A stretch of DNA of 64,000 nucleotides. Source: SZUA-37 sp964472525 (GTDB lineage: Bacteria; Pseudomonadota; Gammaproteobacteria; UBA6429; Thiohalophilaceae). Of this stretch, positions 1-9,521 are shown in pieces (the stretch's first letter is position 1; every line of letters begins with the position of its first letter). The notes beneath the pieces were generated by a model. It was not told the origin of the DNA. It did not search any database and worked only from the letters and a program-made list of their open reading frames with translations. Where the stretch lies: assembly GCA_964472525.1 (NCBI GenBank), contig CAYYLL010000014.1:10598-74597 (forward strand). Reading direction: 5' to 3'. Position numbers and translations under genes: made by a program.

Positions 1-1203
1 ATCCACGTCGATATGGATGCCTTCTATGCTTCGGTCGAAATCAGAGAACAGCCAGAACTAGCCACCTTCCCTGTTGTTGTCGGTGGTCGCGAAGGCCGTG
101 GCGTGGTTGCGGCTGCGAATTATCATGCACGAAAATTCGGGGTACACAGTGCCATGCCCATCGCAGAAGCAATACGGCGTTGCAAAAATTTAGTTTGTTT
201 GCCTGTGCGTATGCCTTTATATGTGGAAGCTTCACAAAAAATCAATCGAGTATTTTATCGTTATACGCCTGAGATAGAACCGTTATCACTTGATGAGGCA
301 TTTTTAGATGTTACCGCGAGTGAACATTTATTTAAGAGCGCAGAGAACATAGGGCAGTTGATTAAGCGCGATATATTAAAAGAAACAAAGTTGGTTTGTT
401 CGGTAGGAATTGCCAATAATAAGTACGTTGCCAAAATTGCATCCGACATTAATAAACCCGATGGTTTCGTTTACGTTAGTCAAAATAAGCAACAGCAGTT
501 TCTGGATCCATTGCCCGTGAGTCGGTTATGGGGAGCCGGTAAAGTGACACAAGCTAAATTTAGCCAGTATGGAATACAAACCATTGGTGATGTGCGAAGT
601 CAATCGGCTGTGTTTATGCAGTCTGTATTTGGAAATGTTGGGCAGCATTTTCTTAACTTGGCGAATGGCCAAGATAGTCGTCGAGTGAGCTCAGAACGGA
701 AAACAAAGTCGATATCACATGAAACAACTTTTGAGAAGGATGTTGACGATATGTCGGTGCTGCGTTCCTATCTTATCGATCTTTGTGAGCAGGTTGCAGC
801 AAGGTTAAGAGTGAAACAATTTCATGCTAAAACCATTAATATAAAATTACGATACCCTGACTTTAAAACCATTACACGTTCAGTTAGTTTGGATCATCCT
901 GATAATAGTACCGATGTGTTACTGGAACGAGCAGTAGGTTTATTTACTAAGACGATGCAGCAGAATAAATCGGCAATTCGATTAATTGGTGTTGGTGTTT
1001 CGGGGTTGGTTAGAATGGAACAACAGATAGAAGACACTAAAGATTTGTTATTGTCCTCGCAAAAAAAGCAAATAGATATGTTTGAAACACAAAATGATAC
1101 CGCAGTCTTAAATAAACAAAAAAATATTGATAAAATAGCTGACGAGGTAAATCAACGGTTTGGTAAAAAAACCGTACAGCGTGGGCGTAGCTATCATAAA
1201 TAA
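1..1203 (+). CDS. dinB: DNA polymerase IV (Y family), 5' end outside window
   Basis: Error-prone translesion polymerase. The reading frame is open from base 1 (Ile-His-Val-Asp-Met-Asp-Ala-Phe-Tyr), which is the conserved start of the palm domain, so only about five N-terminal residues are missing. The catalytic Ser-Leu-Asp-Glu-Ala motif lies near residue 97. The little-finger domain follows, and a beta-clamp binding motif QIDMF begins near residue 357. Some 40 residues follow the clamp motif, whereas it is usually close to the C-terminus. pepN follows 33 bp downstream on the same strand. The family assignment is secure. Confidence 0.96.
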   Translation: MHVDMDAFYASVEIREQPELATFPVVVGGREGRGVVAAANYHARKFGVHSAMPIAEAIRRCKNLVCLPVRMPLYVEASQKINRVFYRYTPEIEPLSLDEAFLDVTASEHLFKSAENIGQLIKRDILKETKLVCSVGIANNKYVAKIASDINKPDGFVYVSQNKQQQFLDPLPVSRLWGAGKVTQAKFSQYGIQTIGDVRSQSAVFMQSVFGNVGQHFLNLANGQDSRRVSSERKTKSISHETTFEKDVDDMSVLRSYLIDLCEQVAARLRVKQFHAKTINIKLRYPDFKTITRSVSLDHPDNSTDVLLERAVGLFTKTMQQNKSAIRLIGVGVSGLVRMEQQIEDTKDLLLSSQKKQIDMFETQNDTAVLNKQKNIDKIADEVNQRFGKKTVQRGRSYHK

Positions 1204-1236
1204 ACTGCTTGCCCACAGTTTTTAACGGAGATTAAA

Positions 1237-3891
1237 TTGAATATAAAAATAGAACAAGTAACGCCGAATACAACTTATCTTAAAAACTATAAAGTTCCAG
1301 ATTATTTAATTAAAACGGTCGATATGGTTTTTGAACTTGATGCAAAGCAAACTCGGGTTACCTCAAGCTTACAGGTTAAAAGAAATAAGGGCGTTGCTGA
1401 AGCTGCTCCTTTTATTTTAAATGGTCAATCACTTGAACTGCTGAGCATAAGTATAAACGATCAGTTATTAACAAGCTCAGATTATGAATTAACGGATGAA
1501 TACTTGCTAATCCCAAATCTTCCTGAATTCTTTGTTATCACAACAGAAGTAACTCATTCACCCGAAAAAAACACAGCGTTGGAAGGTTTGTATGCTTCAA
1601 GTGGAATGCTCTGCACTCAATGTGAAGCGGAAGGTTTTCGGCGTATCAGTTATTTCCCGGATCGTCCTGATGTGATGTCTGAATTTACAGTAACCTTAAT
1701 AGCTGACAAACAAAAATATCCAATACTTTTATCTAATGGTAATTTGGTTGACAGTGGTGAAAAAGAAAATGGGCAGCATTGGGTTAAGTGGCATGACCCT
1801 AGTTTAAAACCCTGTTACTTGTTTGCACTGGTTGCCGGACAATTAGTTTTTAAACAGGGTTCATTTACCACACAGTCGGGACGTGAAGTTGATTTGCGGG
1901 TTTATGTTGAAAAAGAAAATAGCCATAAAACCGAATTTGCTCTTGCCTGCTTAAAGCAGGCGATGCGATGGGATGAACAAACCTATGGGCGTGAATACGA
2001 TCTGGGTACCTTTATGATCGTTGCCGTTAATGACTTTAATATGGGTGCAATGGAAAACAAGGGGCTAAATATTTTTAATTCATCCTGTGTACTTGCGAGC
2101 CCAGAGACTGCAACCGATGCCGATTTTTATAATATTCAGAGTATTATTGGTCATGAATATTTTCATAATTGGTCAGGCAATCGAGTTACCTGTAGAGACT
2201 GGTTCCAGTTAAGCTTGAAAGAAGGTTTTACTGTTTTTCGTGATCAGGAATTTTCTGCCGACTTAAATTCACGGGCGGTTAAGCGTATTGATGATGTCAA
2301 TGTTTTACGTAATCACCAGTTTGCACAAGATTCAGGTCCTCTTGCACATCCAATACGGCCGGATAAATATATTGAAATAAGTAACTTCTACACAGTGACG
2401 GTATATAACAAAGGTGCAGAAGTAGTGCGTATGCTACATAATCTCGTTGGTGGTGAAGGTTTTAGGAAAGGAACTGATCTATATTTCTCGCATCATGATG
2501 GACAGGCCGTTACGACGGAAGATTTTGTAAAATCTATGGAAGAATCAAACCAGCGTGACTTCACTCAGTTCAAGAATTGGTACAACCAGTCAGGCACACC
2601 GTTACTGACTTTTTCCGATGATTACAATGCACAACAACAAAATTATACATTAACGGTGAAACAGTCTTTTGGTCAATTAGTTGAACAAGTGAGTAATAAA
2701 GCCTTTCATATCCCGGTTGAAGTGGGTTTGTTGGATTCGGAGGGTAACGATATATTGCTTAATATAGAGAATAGTTCTGATTCCAATGTAACGAATACCA
2801 TGCTTGAAATAACGGCACTCGAGCAGTCATTTGTTTTTAATCATATAAAAGAAAAACCACTGCCGTCATTGTTGCGCGGGTTTTCGGCACCAGTAAAAAT
2901 AGAATACGATTATAGTAACGAACAGCTTGCCTTTTTAATGGCGCAAGACAGTGATGAATTTAATCGCTGGAATGCCTCGCAACAATTAGCGATTAACCTG
3001 ATTTTGCTGCTTGTTGATGATGTGAAAAATAATAAGCCACTAGTGGCTGATGAATTTATCACCAATACTTTTAAAACTATTTTAAACGATAAATCATTGG
3101 ACAAGGCACTTGCGGCACAACTTCTAAGCTTACCATCAGAAAGTTATTTGGCAGATCAGTGTGAAATTGTGGATGTGGATGCCATTTATCAGGCTCGAAA
3201 ATTTTTACGCAAACAAATTGCAACGACACTGGAAACAGAATTAGAAGCTTGTTATCACCGTAATGTAACGCATGACGATTATGTATTTAATGCCGAAGCG
3301 ATGGCGCAACGTAGTTTGAAAAATTTATGTTTATCTTACTTAGCAGAACTGGCAACAGAAAAACATTTACAAGTATGTTATCAGCAGTTTCTGACCGCAA
3401 ATAATATGACGGATCAACTCGCGGCGGTAAGTATTTTAGTGAATTATGAATGTGAATATCGACAGCTTGCAGTGGATGCCTTTTATAAACAATGGCAGTC
3501 AGACAATCAGGTTGTTGAAAAATGGCTGGCAATACAGGCGTCGGCCGACGTTCCTGACGCACTGCTTAAGGTTAAACAATTAATGCAACACCCTGCATTT
3601 TCAATGAGTAATCCAAATAAATTGCGTGCGGTGATTGGTCGTTTTTGTGGGGCAAATGCCGTGGCCTTCCACGCAGACAATGGAGAAGGATATGCTTTTT
3701 TGGGGGATCAGGTTTTAATTCTTGATAAAACCAATCCTCAAATCGCGGCAAGACTGTTGCAAATAATGATTCGGTGGCAACGTTATGATGAGAGTCGGCA
3801 GCTTCTAATGAAGCAGCAGTTTAACCGTATATTAAAAACAAAACCGTTATCGAAAGATATTTTTGAAATTGCATCGAGAGCTATTCATTAG
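1237..3891 (+). CDS. pepN: Aminopeptidase N (M1 zinc metallopeptidase)
   Basis: Cytoplasmic aminopeptidase that removes N-terminal residues from peptides. The 884 residues match the roughly 870 of E. coli PepN. The exopeptidase motif GAMEN is at residues 270-274 and the zinc motif HEYFH at 306-310, with the third ligand Glu329. A long helical C-terminal domain follows. The start is a TTG codon, chosen because ACGGAG lies six bases upstream and no in-frame ATG precedes the conserved N-terminus. The stop overlaps by four bases the stop of the convergent GGDEF gene, leaving no room for a terminator. Confidence 0.97.
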   Translation: MNIKIEQVTPNTTYLKNYKVPDYLIKTVDMVFELDAKQTRVTSSLQVKRNKGVAEAAPFILNGQSLELLSISINDQLLTSSDYELTDEYLLIPNLPEFFVITTEVTHSPEKNTALEGLYASSGMLCTQCEAEGFRRISYFPDRPDVMSEFTVTLIADKQKYPILLSNGNLVDSGEKENGQHWVKWHDPSLKPCYLFALVAGQLVFKQGSFTTQSGREVDLRVYVEKENSHKTEFALACLKQAMRWDEQTYGREYDLGTFMIVAVNDFNMGAMENKGLNIFNSSCVLASPETATDADFYNIQSIIGHEYFHNWSGNRVTCRDWFQLSLKEGFTVFRDQEFSADLNSRAVKRIDDVNVLRNHQFAQDSGPLAHPIRPDKYIEISNFYTVTVYNKGAEVVRMLHNLVGGEGFRKGTDLYFSHHDGQAVTTEDFVKSMEESNQRDFTQFKNWYNQSGTPLLTFSDDYNAQQQNYTLTVKQSFGQLVEQVSNKAFHIPVEVGLLDSEGNDILLNIENSSDSNVTNTMLEITALEQSFVFNHIKEKPLPSLLRGFSAPVKIEYDYSNEQLAFLMAQDSDEFNRWNASQQLAINLILLLVDDVKNNKPLVADEFITNTFKTILNDKSLDKALAAQLLSLPSESYLADQCEIVDVDAIYQARKFLRKQIATTLETELEACYHRNVTHDDYVFNAEAMAQRSLKNLCLSYLAELATEKHLQVCYQQFLTANNMTDQLAAVSILVNYECEYRQLAVDAFYKQWQSDNQVVEKWLAIQASADVPDALLKVKQLMQHPAFSMSNPNKLRAVIGRFCGANAVAFHADNGEGYAFLGDQVLILDKTNPQIAARLLQIMIRWQRYDESRQLLMKQQFNRILKTKPLSKDIFEIASRAIH

Positions 3892-5147
3892 TCTTTTGAT
3901 TTTGCAATAACAACACAGTTTCGCCCTTTTTGTTTTGCAGCGTATAGCGCCTTATCGGCTATTTTAAGTGTGTCAAAGGGCGTTTTGTGATGTTCGCAAT
4001 GTTCGGCTAGTCCTATACTAACGGTATAACGTAAGTTTTTTTGAGAAGATTTTTTTCGTTTTCGATGAGTTTTTTTGTAATGACTGGAACGTTTTGGACG
4101 TTCATTATTATTACGGATACTAAAAGAATCTTTTTCGATTTTCTTACGTAATTGGTTAGCGTACTCTGCAGCTTCTGCTGCAGATTTTCCATTATAGACT
4201 AAAGTAAACTCTTCTCCGCCATAGCGATAAGCCTTGGCACCACCGGGAGCTGTGCGTAAATGTCCGGCCAGTTTTCTCAATACCTGATCACCTACGTCGT
4301 GGCCATAAGTGTCATTTACTTTTTTAAAATGGTCTACGTCAAACATTGCCAGAGTATAGTTTGGCCCAAGTGACATTAAATATTGTTTAAGCGCACGTCT
4401 TGAAGCTAATCCGGTTAGTTCGTCATGATAGGCTAAAGTGTAAGAGTTAAATATAATACTGGTAATCAAAACACTACCGACGATAGTGTAGAATAAAATA
4501 AATGCATCTGGGTTATCAACATTAAGAAATGACAGGAATAAAAATATCAAACTACCAAAAAAACCACCGAGCCGAATAGACGGTTGATGAATAATAAGCG
4601 ATGCAATAACCAGTAAACTGAATTCAAAACTAATAATACTTAATTGAGGGATATAAACTGAACTGTGGTTTAAAATACTTAAATATTGAGCATCAAAGAT
4701 GGTTGAAATGAAACCAATAGGAAAACGCAATAGTAAGGCAACAATAATAATTTGCGCAACAACAATGGCCAGTTGTTGTTGTCCATAACGACTGAGTACA
4801 CCACGTTCTTTAGTAAAGGAAAATATAACAAAATTTAACGGTAATAAAAAAGTCACATAGTTAGTTAATTGCTCACGCTGCGCCATATTTAGCAGTGAGT
4901 TGGATTTGAACATTAGCTCACTGATCACCCAGTAGGATATAGATAGTAGAGCCAAAATCATAAATTCACGATTGTTGTTAAAAATAAAGGCCAGTACCAG
5001 TGCGGCAATAAAAATAACATAAGGGAGTAATGGTAAAGCAAAAAATATGGGATGCGTTATATGAGTTATTTCAGAAATAAAACTAACGATGATAATCGTA
5101 ATCAGTGTTGGTGTGCTGAGTAAATAAATGGAACGACGTAAATCCAA
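3888..5147 (-). CDS. Membrane-bound GGDEF diguanylate cyclase
   Basis: Predicted to make cyclic di-GMP from two GTP. Roughly residues 1-215 form about seven hydrophobic segments, a membrane sensor that I cannot assign to a named family. A C-terminal GGDEF domain follows, with an intact GGEEF active-site motif. The allosteric I-site RxxD is absent: the equivalent position reads Pro-Gly-Gly-Ala. An unusually basic stretch of about 20 residues, rich in Lys, Arg and His, is inserted before the VSIGLA strand. The gene overlaps pepN tail to tail. There is no EAL domain. Its input signal is unknown. Confidence 0.9.
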   Translation of the reverse strand: MDLRRSIYLLSTPTLITIIIVSFISEITHITHPIFFALPLLPYVIFIAALVLAFIFNNNREFMILALLSISYWVISELMFKSNSLLNMAQREQLTNYVTFLLPLNFVIFSFTKERGVLSRYGQQQLAIVVAQIIIVALLLRFPIGFISTIFDAQYLSILNHSSVYIPQLSIISFEFSLLVIASLIIHQPSIRLGGFFGSLIFLFLSFLNVDNPDAFILFYTIVGSVLITSIIFNSYTLAYHDELTGLASRRALKQYLMSLGPNYTLAMFDVDHFKKVNDTYGHDVGDQVLRKLAGHLRTAPGGAKAYRYGGEEFTLVYNGKSAAEAAEYANQLRKKIEKDSFSIRNNNERPKRSSHYKKTHRKRKKSSQKNLRYTVSIGLAEHCEHHKTPFDTLKIADKALYAAKQKGRNCVVIAKSKD

Positions 5148-5218
5148 AGTATTTTACCTTTAGTAAAATGATCGGGATTTTTCAAAACTAAAGGAATTTA
5201 ATAATAAAAGTGACAGCC

Positions 5219-6283
5219 TTATAGTGTTTTGGAAAAATCAATCATACGTTTAACGGATTGATAAGCCCTGACACGAAGTTGCTCGTTGATAGTGATTTCA
5301 TTACAGCCTTGTTCCAATGTTGCCGCAATATTTTCTAGACCATTCATTGCCATCCAACCGCAGTGCGCGCAACTACTACAGCTTGCACCTGCTCCACCGG
5401 TGGGTGCTTCAATGAGTTTTTTATCGGGTGCAACCTGACGCATTTTGTAAAAAATACCATTATCGGTTGCGACAATAAATTCATTCGCCGAAGAATGATC
5501 AACCGCATTAATAAGTGCGGTGGTTGAACCCACAACATCGGCTTGTGCGATTACTTCATCCGGTGATTCAGGATGGACTAACACTCTTGCCTGTGGATAT
5601 TTCTGCCGTAACTTCTCAAGCTCATTCGATTTAAACTCATCATGCACAATACAAAAGCCTTGCCATATCAACATATCTGCACCGGTGACTTTCTGGATAT
5701 AATTCCCCAGATATTTGTCGGGGGCCCAGAGAATTTTTTCACCACGTTCGTGTAGGTGCTTAACTATTTTAGTACCTATACTGGATGTAACGACCCAATC
5801 TGCGCGGGCTTTAACTTCGGCACTGGTATTTGCGTAGACCACCACAGTTCTATCGGGATGTTCGTCACAAAACGGGATAAAGGTGTCTGGGGGGCAGGAT
5901 AAATCGAGGGAACACTCGGCTTCCAAGGTAGGCATAAGAATACGTTTTTCGGGGTTAAGAATTTTGGCTGTTTCACCCATAAAGCGAACTCCAGCGACAA
6001 TCAGTGTTGAAGCGGGGTGTTCAGAGCCAAATTTGGCCATATCGAGCGAGTCCGAGACATAACCTCCGGTGGCCTCAGCAAGCTCCTGTAAGTCGTCATG
6101 GGTGTAATAATGGGCAACCAGTATGGCATCCTGCTGCTTGAGTAATTTTTTAATATGTGCAACTAGTTCGCGTTTACGTTGCGCAGAAACGGGTTGCGCT
6201 GCCTGAGCAGTGTGATTAAGCCCTCGAATATAGGTTTCATCGACACAGGGGAACATTTTTATGGCTGTCGTTTGTTTGTTCAT
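5219..6283 (-). CDS. nadA: Quinolinate synthase A
   Basis: Condenses iminoaspartate with dihydroxyacetone phosphate to quinolinate in de novo NAD synthesis, using a [4Fe-4S] cluster. The three expected cluster cysteine regions are present: LEAECSLDLSC, WQGFCIVHDE and the C-terminal SSCAHCGWM. The N-terminal VAHYYTHDDLQELA motif is also clear. The ATG at 6283 gives 354 residues, close to the family length. An in-frame TTG at 6307 would add eight residues; neither start has a convincing ribosome binding site. No nadB or nadC lies in the window. Confidence 0.96.
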   Translation of the reverse strand: MNKQTTAIKMFPCVDETYIRGLNHTAQAAQPVSAQRKRELVAHIKKLLKQQDAILVAHYYTHDDLQELAEATGGYVSDSLDMAKFGSEHPASTLIVAGVRFMGETAKILNPEKRILMPTLEAECSLDLSCPPDTFIPFCDEHPDRTVVVYANTSAEVKARADWVVTSSIGTKIVKHLHERGEKILWAPDKYLGNYIQKVTGADMLIWQGFCIVHDEFKSNELEKLRQKYPQARVLVHPESPDEVIAQADVVGSTTALINAVDHSSANEFIVATDNGIFYKMRQVAPDKKLIEAPTGGAGASCSSCAHCGWMAMNGLENIAATLEQGCNEITINEQLRVRAYQSVKRMIDFSKTL

Positions 6284-6511
6284 TGACTTTATCAGCTTGT
6301 TTCTCAATATGTATTTTAATTAGAGTGCCATACAAAAATGGCTATATCTATATTATATAAGGTATATATGGGTCTTTTATTCAGATATACAATCATTCTG
6401 GTTGATATTTGACCATTTTAGATGGTTTAAGTAAAACTTTTATATAGTTACAGTGTTTTTCTTTTCAAATTAATGAGTTATGCTATATATGTATTAATTT
6501 ACTTTAAGATT

Positions 6512-7240
6512 ATGATGACGCTACATAAAATTATAGACAAAATCTGCAAATGCTTTCGGTTAGCTGAATCGGCTAACCCGAATGAAGCTGCGGCAGCCTT
6601 GCGTCAGGCTATTGGTTTAATGCAGAAATATGATATTAGTGAGGAGCAAGTTGATGCACATGAAGCTAGCATCAATCAAATGAATGAAACCGTGGTGACC
6701 AGTTGCAGCAGTGGCAAACCCGCTTACTGGATATTAGCACTTTCCAACCTTGTCGCCGAAGCCTTTGATTGTCGAGTTTATATTGCACGTAAATGTCACA
6801 GTAAGCCGGAATTTGTCTTTATTGGTGCGGATAATCGCCCTGAAATTGCAAGTTATCTCTATATTATTTTATATCGGAGTTTAGGGCGTGCGCGGGCAAA
6901 GTTTATGCGAGGTCTGGACTTGCAAACAGAAGTTGAAAATATAACAAAAGAACGTCGCCGTCGTGCTAATATTTTTGCACAGGCATGGCTGTTTTGTGTG
7001 TCCACGAAGGTTAATTTATTTAAAGAAAATAAGAAAATAAACCAAAAGCTTAATAAACCAGTCGATGACTATGTCCACCAGAAATATGGGGAAACAGCCG
7101 ACTATTTGCGTGAGCCAGTCGAAACTCAAATGCCAGATTATAATGATATTATTTTTGGTATGCGGGCGGCTAGAAATGTTAATTTATTTCGGCCATTAAA
7201 AAAAGCAGATAATCCGTTATTAATCGCATCTGTCATTTAA
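6512..7240 (+). CDS. DUF2786 domain protein
   Basis: The N-terminal 45 residues carry the DUF2786 signature: IIDKICKCFRLAESANPNEA followed by AAAALRQAIGLMQKYDIS. A second domain of the type often found with DUF2786 follows, and a basic segment (KERRRRANIF) lies in the middle. The function is unknown; the family occurs in phages and bacterial chromosomes. I chose the ATG at 6512 because it places the domain at the N-terminus. An in-frame ATG at 6473 would add 13 residues, and neither has a clear Shine-Dalgarno sequence. The AT-rich 6284-6472 region upstream holds only promoter-like sequence. Confidence 0.75.
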   Translation: MMTLHKIIDKICKCFRLAESANPNEAAAALRQAIGLMQKYDISEEQVDAHEASINQMNETVVTSCSSGKPAYWILALSNLVAEAFDCRVYIARKCHSKPEFVFIGADNRPEIASYLYIILYRSLGRARAKFMRGLDLQTEVENITKERRRRANIFAQAWLFCVSTKVNLFKENKKINQKLNKPVDDYVHQKYGETADYLREPVETQMPDYNDIIFGMRAARNVNLFRPLKKADNPLLIASVI

Positions 7241-7267
7241 ATTATATTTTATAGGGTAGTGGAGATA

Positions 7268-7342
7268 ATGTTTGTATATTTAAAGCACAATCAAAACAAA
7301 GTGATTGAATCGATTACTCCTGATACTGTTCTCTGGAATTAA
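7268..7342 (+). CDS. Possible 24-residue leader peptide upstream of the FHA-cyclase
   Basis: A short reading frame starts at ATG 7268 with GGAG three bases upstream, a slightly short spacing. It encodes MFVYLKHNQNKVIESITPDT plus VLWN and stops at TAA 7340-7342. It is in the same frame as the following gene, whose ATG is six bases beyond the stop and lacks its own Shine-Dalgarno sequence. It could be a coupling or leader peptide, the remnant of a longer N-terminus closed by a stop, or chance. Existence as a translated gene is unproven. Confidence 0.35.
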   Translation: MFVYLKHNQNKVIESITPDTVLWN

Positions 7343-7348
7343 CAAACA

Positions 7349-8272
7349 ATGTCGGCAATATTACGTTATCTTTATGCGGGCCAATTAAAAAATGTGGTGT
7401 GCAAAACGGTGACTATGATTGGTCGGGATGTGCATAACGATATTTCTGTTGAAGATCTGACGGTTTCCCGTAGTCATGCAATGGTTCGACGGATTGGGCA
7501 TGATGATTATTATCTAATCGACAGTGGCAGTGCTAATGGTAGTTTTTTAAATGGTAGCCGGATTGCAATGCCGAGCTTACTTAAAAATAGTGACCAGATT
7601 AGAATTGGCAGCCTAGAAATCAGTTTTGTTCAGGAGCAAAAAAGTATTTCAGGGAATAATATGCAATCCATGCAGGAAACAGTTGTTTCCGATACTCCGG
7701 AAATTAATGAAATAACAATCTTAGTTGCTGATATACGCGGTTTTACTACTTTATCCGAACGTATTGATATTCGGACTTTAACAAAGATGATGAATGCTTG
7801 GTTTAGTCAGGTGAGTGATATCATTGTGAGAAACGGGGGACTCGTTGATAAATTTATTGGTGACTGTGTTTTTGCCCGTTGGCAGGCAGGGGCTGACGAT
7901 AAGCTCACTATCTACCGTATTTTAAATGCTGCTGTTGAAATTAACAAAGTTACAACCAATATCAGTCAGGATTTTCCCGCTGTGACTGAAAATATAAGAA
8001 TCGGTGTTGGTATTAATACAGGTGCGGCCTCTATCTCTGCCGGGCAGGATAATTCTGCAATCGGTGATGCGGTTAATCTTGCCTTCAGACTGGAAAGTGC
8101 AACCAAGGTTATTGGTAAAGATCTTGTGATGAGTGAGTGTGCTTATAAAGATTTACCTAAAAAATATTGGAGTACTTCTGAACTACATATCCGAGTAAAA
8201 GGGAAACGCGATCCCATTCGAATTGTTGCACTGGATTTTAGCGAGGTCGAGAAGATTATTAACGATGCTTAA
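7349..8272 (+). CDS. FHA domain-class III adenylate cyclase
   Basis: Predicted to make cAMP under control of an N-terminal phosphothreonine-binding FHA domain (residues about 1-95; GRD at 25-27, SRSH at 40-43, NGSFLNG at 63-69). The class III cyclase domain spans about 120-295. The metal aspartates are Asp128 and Asp172, the adenine-selecting pair Lys168 and Asp240, and the transition-state residues Asn243 and Arg247, so the site looks complete and specific for ATP. There is no membrane segment. The 3' end overlaps the convergent hypothetical gene by four bases. The FHA partner is not identifiable here. Confidence 0.92.
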   Translation: MSAILRYLYAGQLKNVVCKTVTMIGRDVHNDISVEDLTVSRSHAMVRRIGHDDYYLIDSGSANGSFLNGSRIAMPSLLKNSDQIRIGSLEISFVQEQKSISGNNMQSMQETVVSDTPEINEITILVADIRGFTTLSERIDIRTLTKMMNAWFSQVSDIIVRNGGLVDKFIGDCVFARWQAGADDKLTIYRILNAAVEINKVTTNISQDFPAVTENIRIGVGINTGAASISAGQDNSAIGDAVNLAFRLESATKVIGKDLVMSECAYKDLPKKYWSTSELHIRVKGKRDPIRIVALDFSEVEKIINDA

Positions 8273-8685
8273 TTTGTAAAGGAAGTCTTTTCGCTTAAAA
8301 ACAACTGAATTTCTTCAAGATTATCTTCCATTCGTAACTTTATTTTACTGGTAATAAAGCCAGCTTGCTCAATATTGGTGGCATCAGAAGACGATTGACT
8401 TGATCCTTTAAATATTCCCAATGCTTGCTGAACGGTTGATACCTCATCGTCTGGCACAAATTGTCCCAGAAACACATAAGCATTGACCAAACTGTCTTTA
8501 ATTTCGGGATTATTGCCGTCAAGTGCATTGAGTATGTAATAAATTGAGTCTTTAATTTCAGTAATAGTAAAGGGTAACTTTGATAATGGCAGGCCATAAA
8601 AAGATGGTTCCATTGTCGCCAGTACTTTGCCGTACGCGCTAATGATTTTTTCAGCCGACTCTAATTGTTGTTGTGAAACCTGCAT
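8269..8685 (-). CDS. Hypothetical protein, 138 residues
   Basis: I do not recognise this protein. It has no signal peptide and no membrane segment. It looks helical, with an N-terminal stretch beginning MQVSQQQLESAEKIISAYGK and a Ser-rich linker near residue 105. I prefer the ATG at 8685; an upstream in-frame ATG at 8751 would add 22 residues with poor start context and run into the divergent promoter region. It overlaps the FHA-cyclase gene tail to tail by four bases and is divergent from the NERD gene. Confidence 0.6.
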   Translation of the reverse strand: MQVSQQQLESAEKIISAYGKVLATMEPSFYGLPLSKLPFTITEIKDSIYYILNALDGNNPEIKDSLVNAYVFLGQFVPDDEVSTVQQALGIFKGSSQSSSDATNIEQAGFITSKIKLRMEDNLEEIQLFLSEKTSFTN

Positions 8686-8786
8686 TGCGTTACCATACTT
8701 ATAAAATAAACAAACATAATAACGTATTCTTAAATGATATTCACTTGGCAATCATATGCTTATTTTTTTTATGGAGAAGTCTCAAC

Positions 8787-9497
8787 ATGACGTTGTTTGA
8801 GCAGGTTTCGGCTAATACTCTGATTGACAAGCCCTTAAATATAACAATTATTGTTAGTATTGTTTTGCTGTGCTTGTTGCTGATTAGTTTAAGACCGGCA
8901 TTTAAAAAATATTTAAAAGAAAGAAAGGTCAATAAATTAATTGAGCAGCTTGGTAGCCAATATCTGAAACAGGTTATTCTCCCAGATGGTGTTGGCGGGA
9001 GTGTGTTTTTGGACTACTTAATTCTTGCCCAACATTCTATTATTCTTATTATATTGAAAAAATTCAGAGGGAGTATTTTCTGTGCCGAAAATATTGAACA
9101 ATGGACACAGTTAGTCGGTAATAAAAGTTATAAATTCCCGAATATTCTACGCCAGCTTGATTCGGATATTTCATCCATTAGTTCGCTAGTGAAAGATGCT
9201 GAAGTAACGGGGTTGGTTGTTTTTTCGAGTGATTGTGATTTTCCCAAAGGCAAGCCTGCACAAGTTAAAAGTATTAATGAGTTAACAACTAAAGAAGTAG
9301 ATAAACAGATCCATACAGAAACACTACTAAATGCGTGGTACATTTTAAAGGAAAAGGCTGGGAATCATTTGTCGACTCAATCATTCGCTGAAGATTATTT
9401 TAAGGATAAGGATGTACCAACAAATTATTCACTTCCCATTATTCTATTTCTAGGGTTAATCGCATGGTTGGTTTGGCGAATAAATTTTGCAACTTGA
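8787..9497 (+). CDS. NERD domain membrane protein
   Basis: The protein has 236 residues. An N-terminal transmembrane helix (about residues 17-37) precedes a NERD (nuclease-related) domain at about 50-170, recognisable from GSQYLKQVILPDG, LDYLILAQHSIILI and the following GSIFCAENIEQWTQ segment. A second hydrophobic helix lies near the C-terminus (SLPIILFLGLIAWLVW). The start is supported by GGAG ending ten bases upstream of ATG 8787; the same frame is open further upstream from 8673 but with no usable signal. NERD proteins are suspected nucleic-acid processing factors. Activity is not established. The DUF2914 gene follows 24 bp downstream. Confidence 0.75.
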   Translation: MTLFEQVSANTLIDKPLNITIIVSIVLLCLLLISLRPAFKKYLKERKVNKLIEQLGSQYLKQVILPDGVGGSVFLDYLILAQHSIILIILKKFRGSIFCAENIEQWTQLVGNKSYKFPNILRQLDSDISSISSLVKDAEVTGLVVFSSDCDFPKGKPAQVKSINELTTKEVDKQIHTETLLNAWYILKEKAGNHLSTQSFAEDYFKDKDVPTNYSLPIILFLGLIAWLVWRINFAT

Positions 9498-9521
9498 GCA
9501 GATTCAGCTAGGCTTAAAGGT

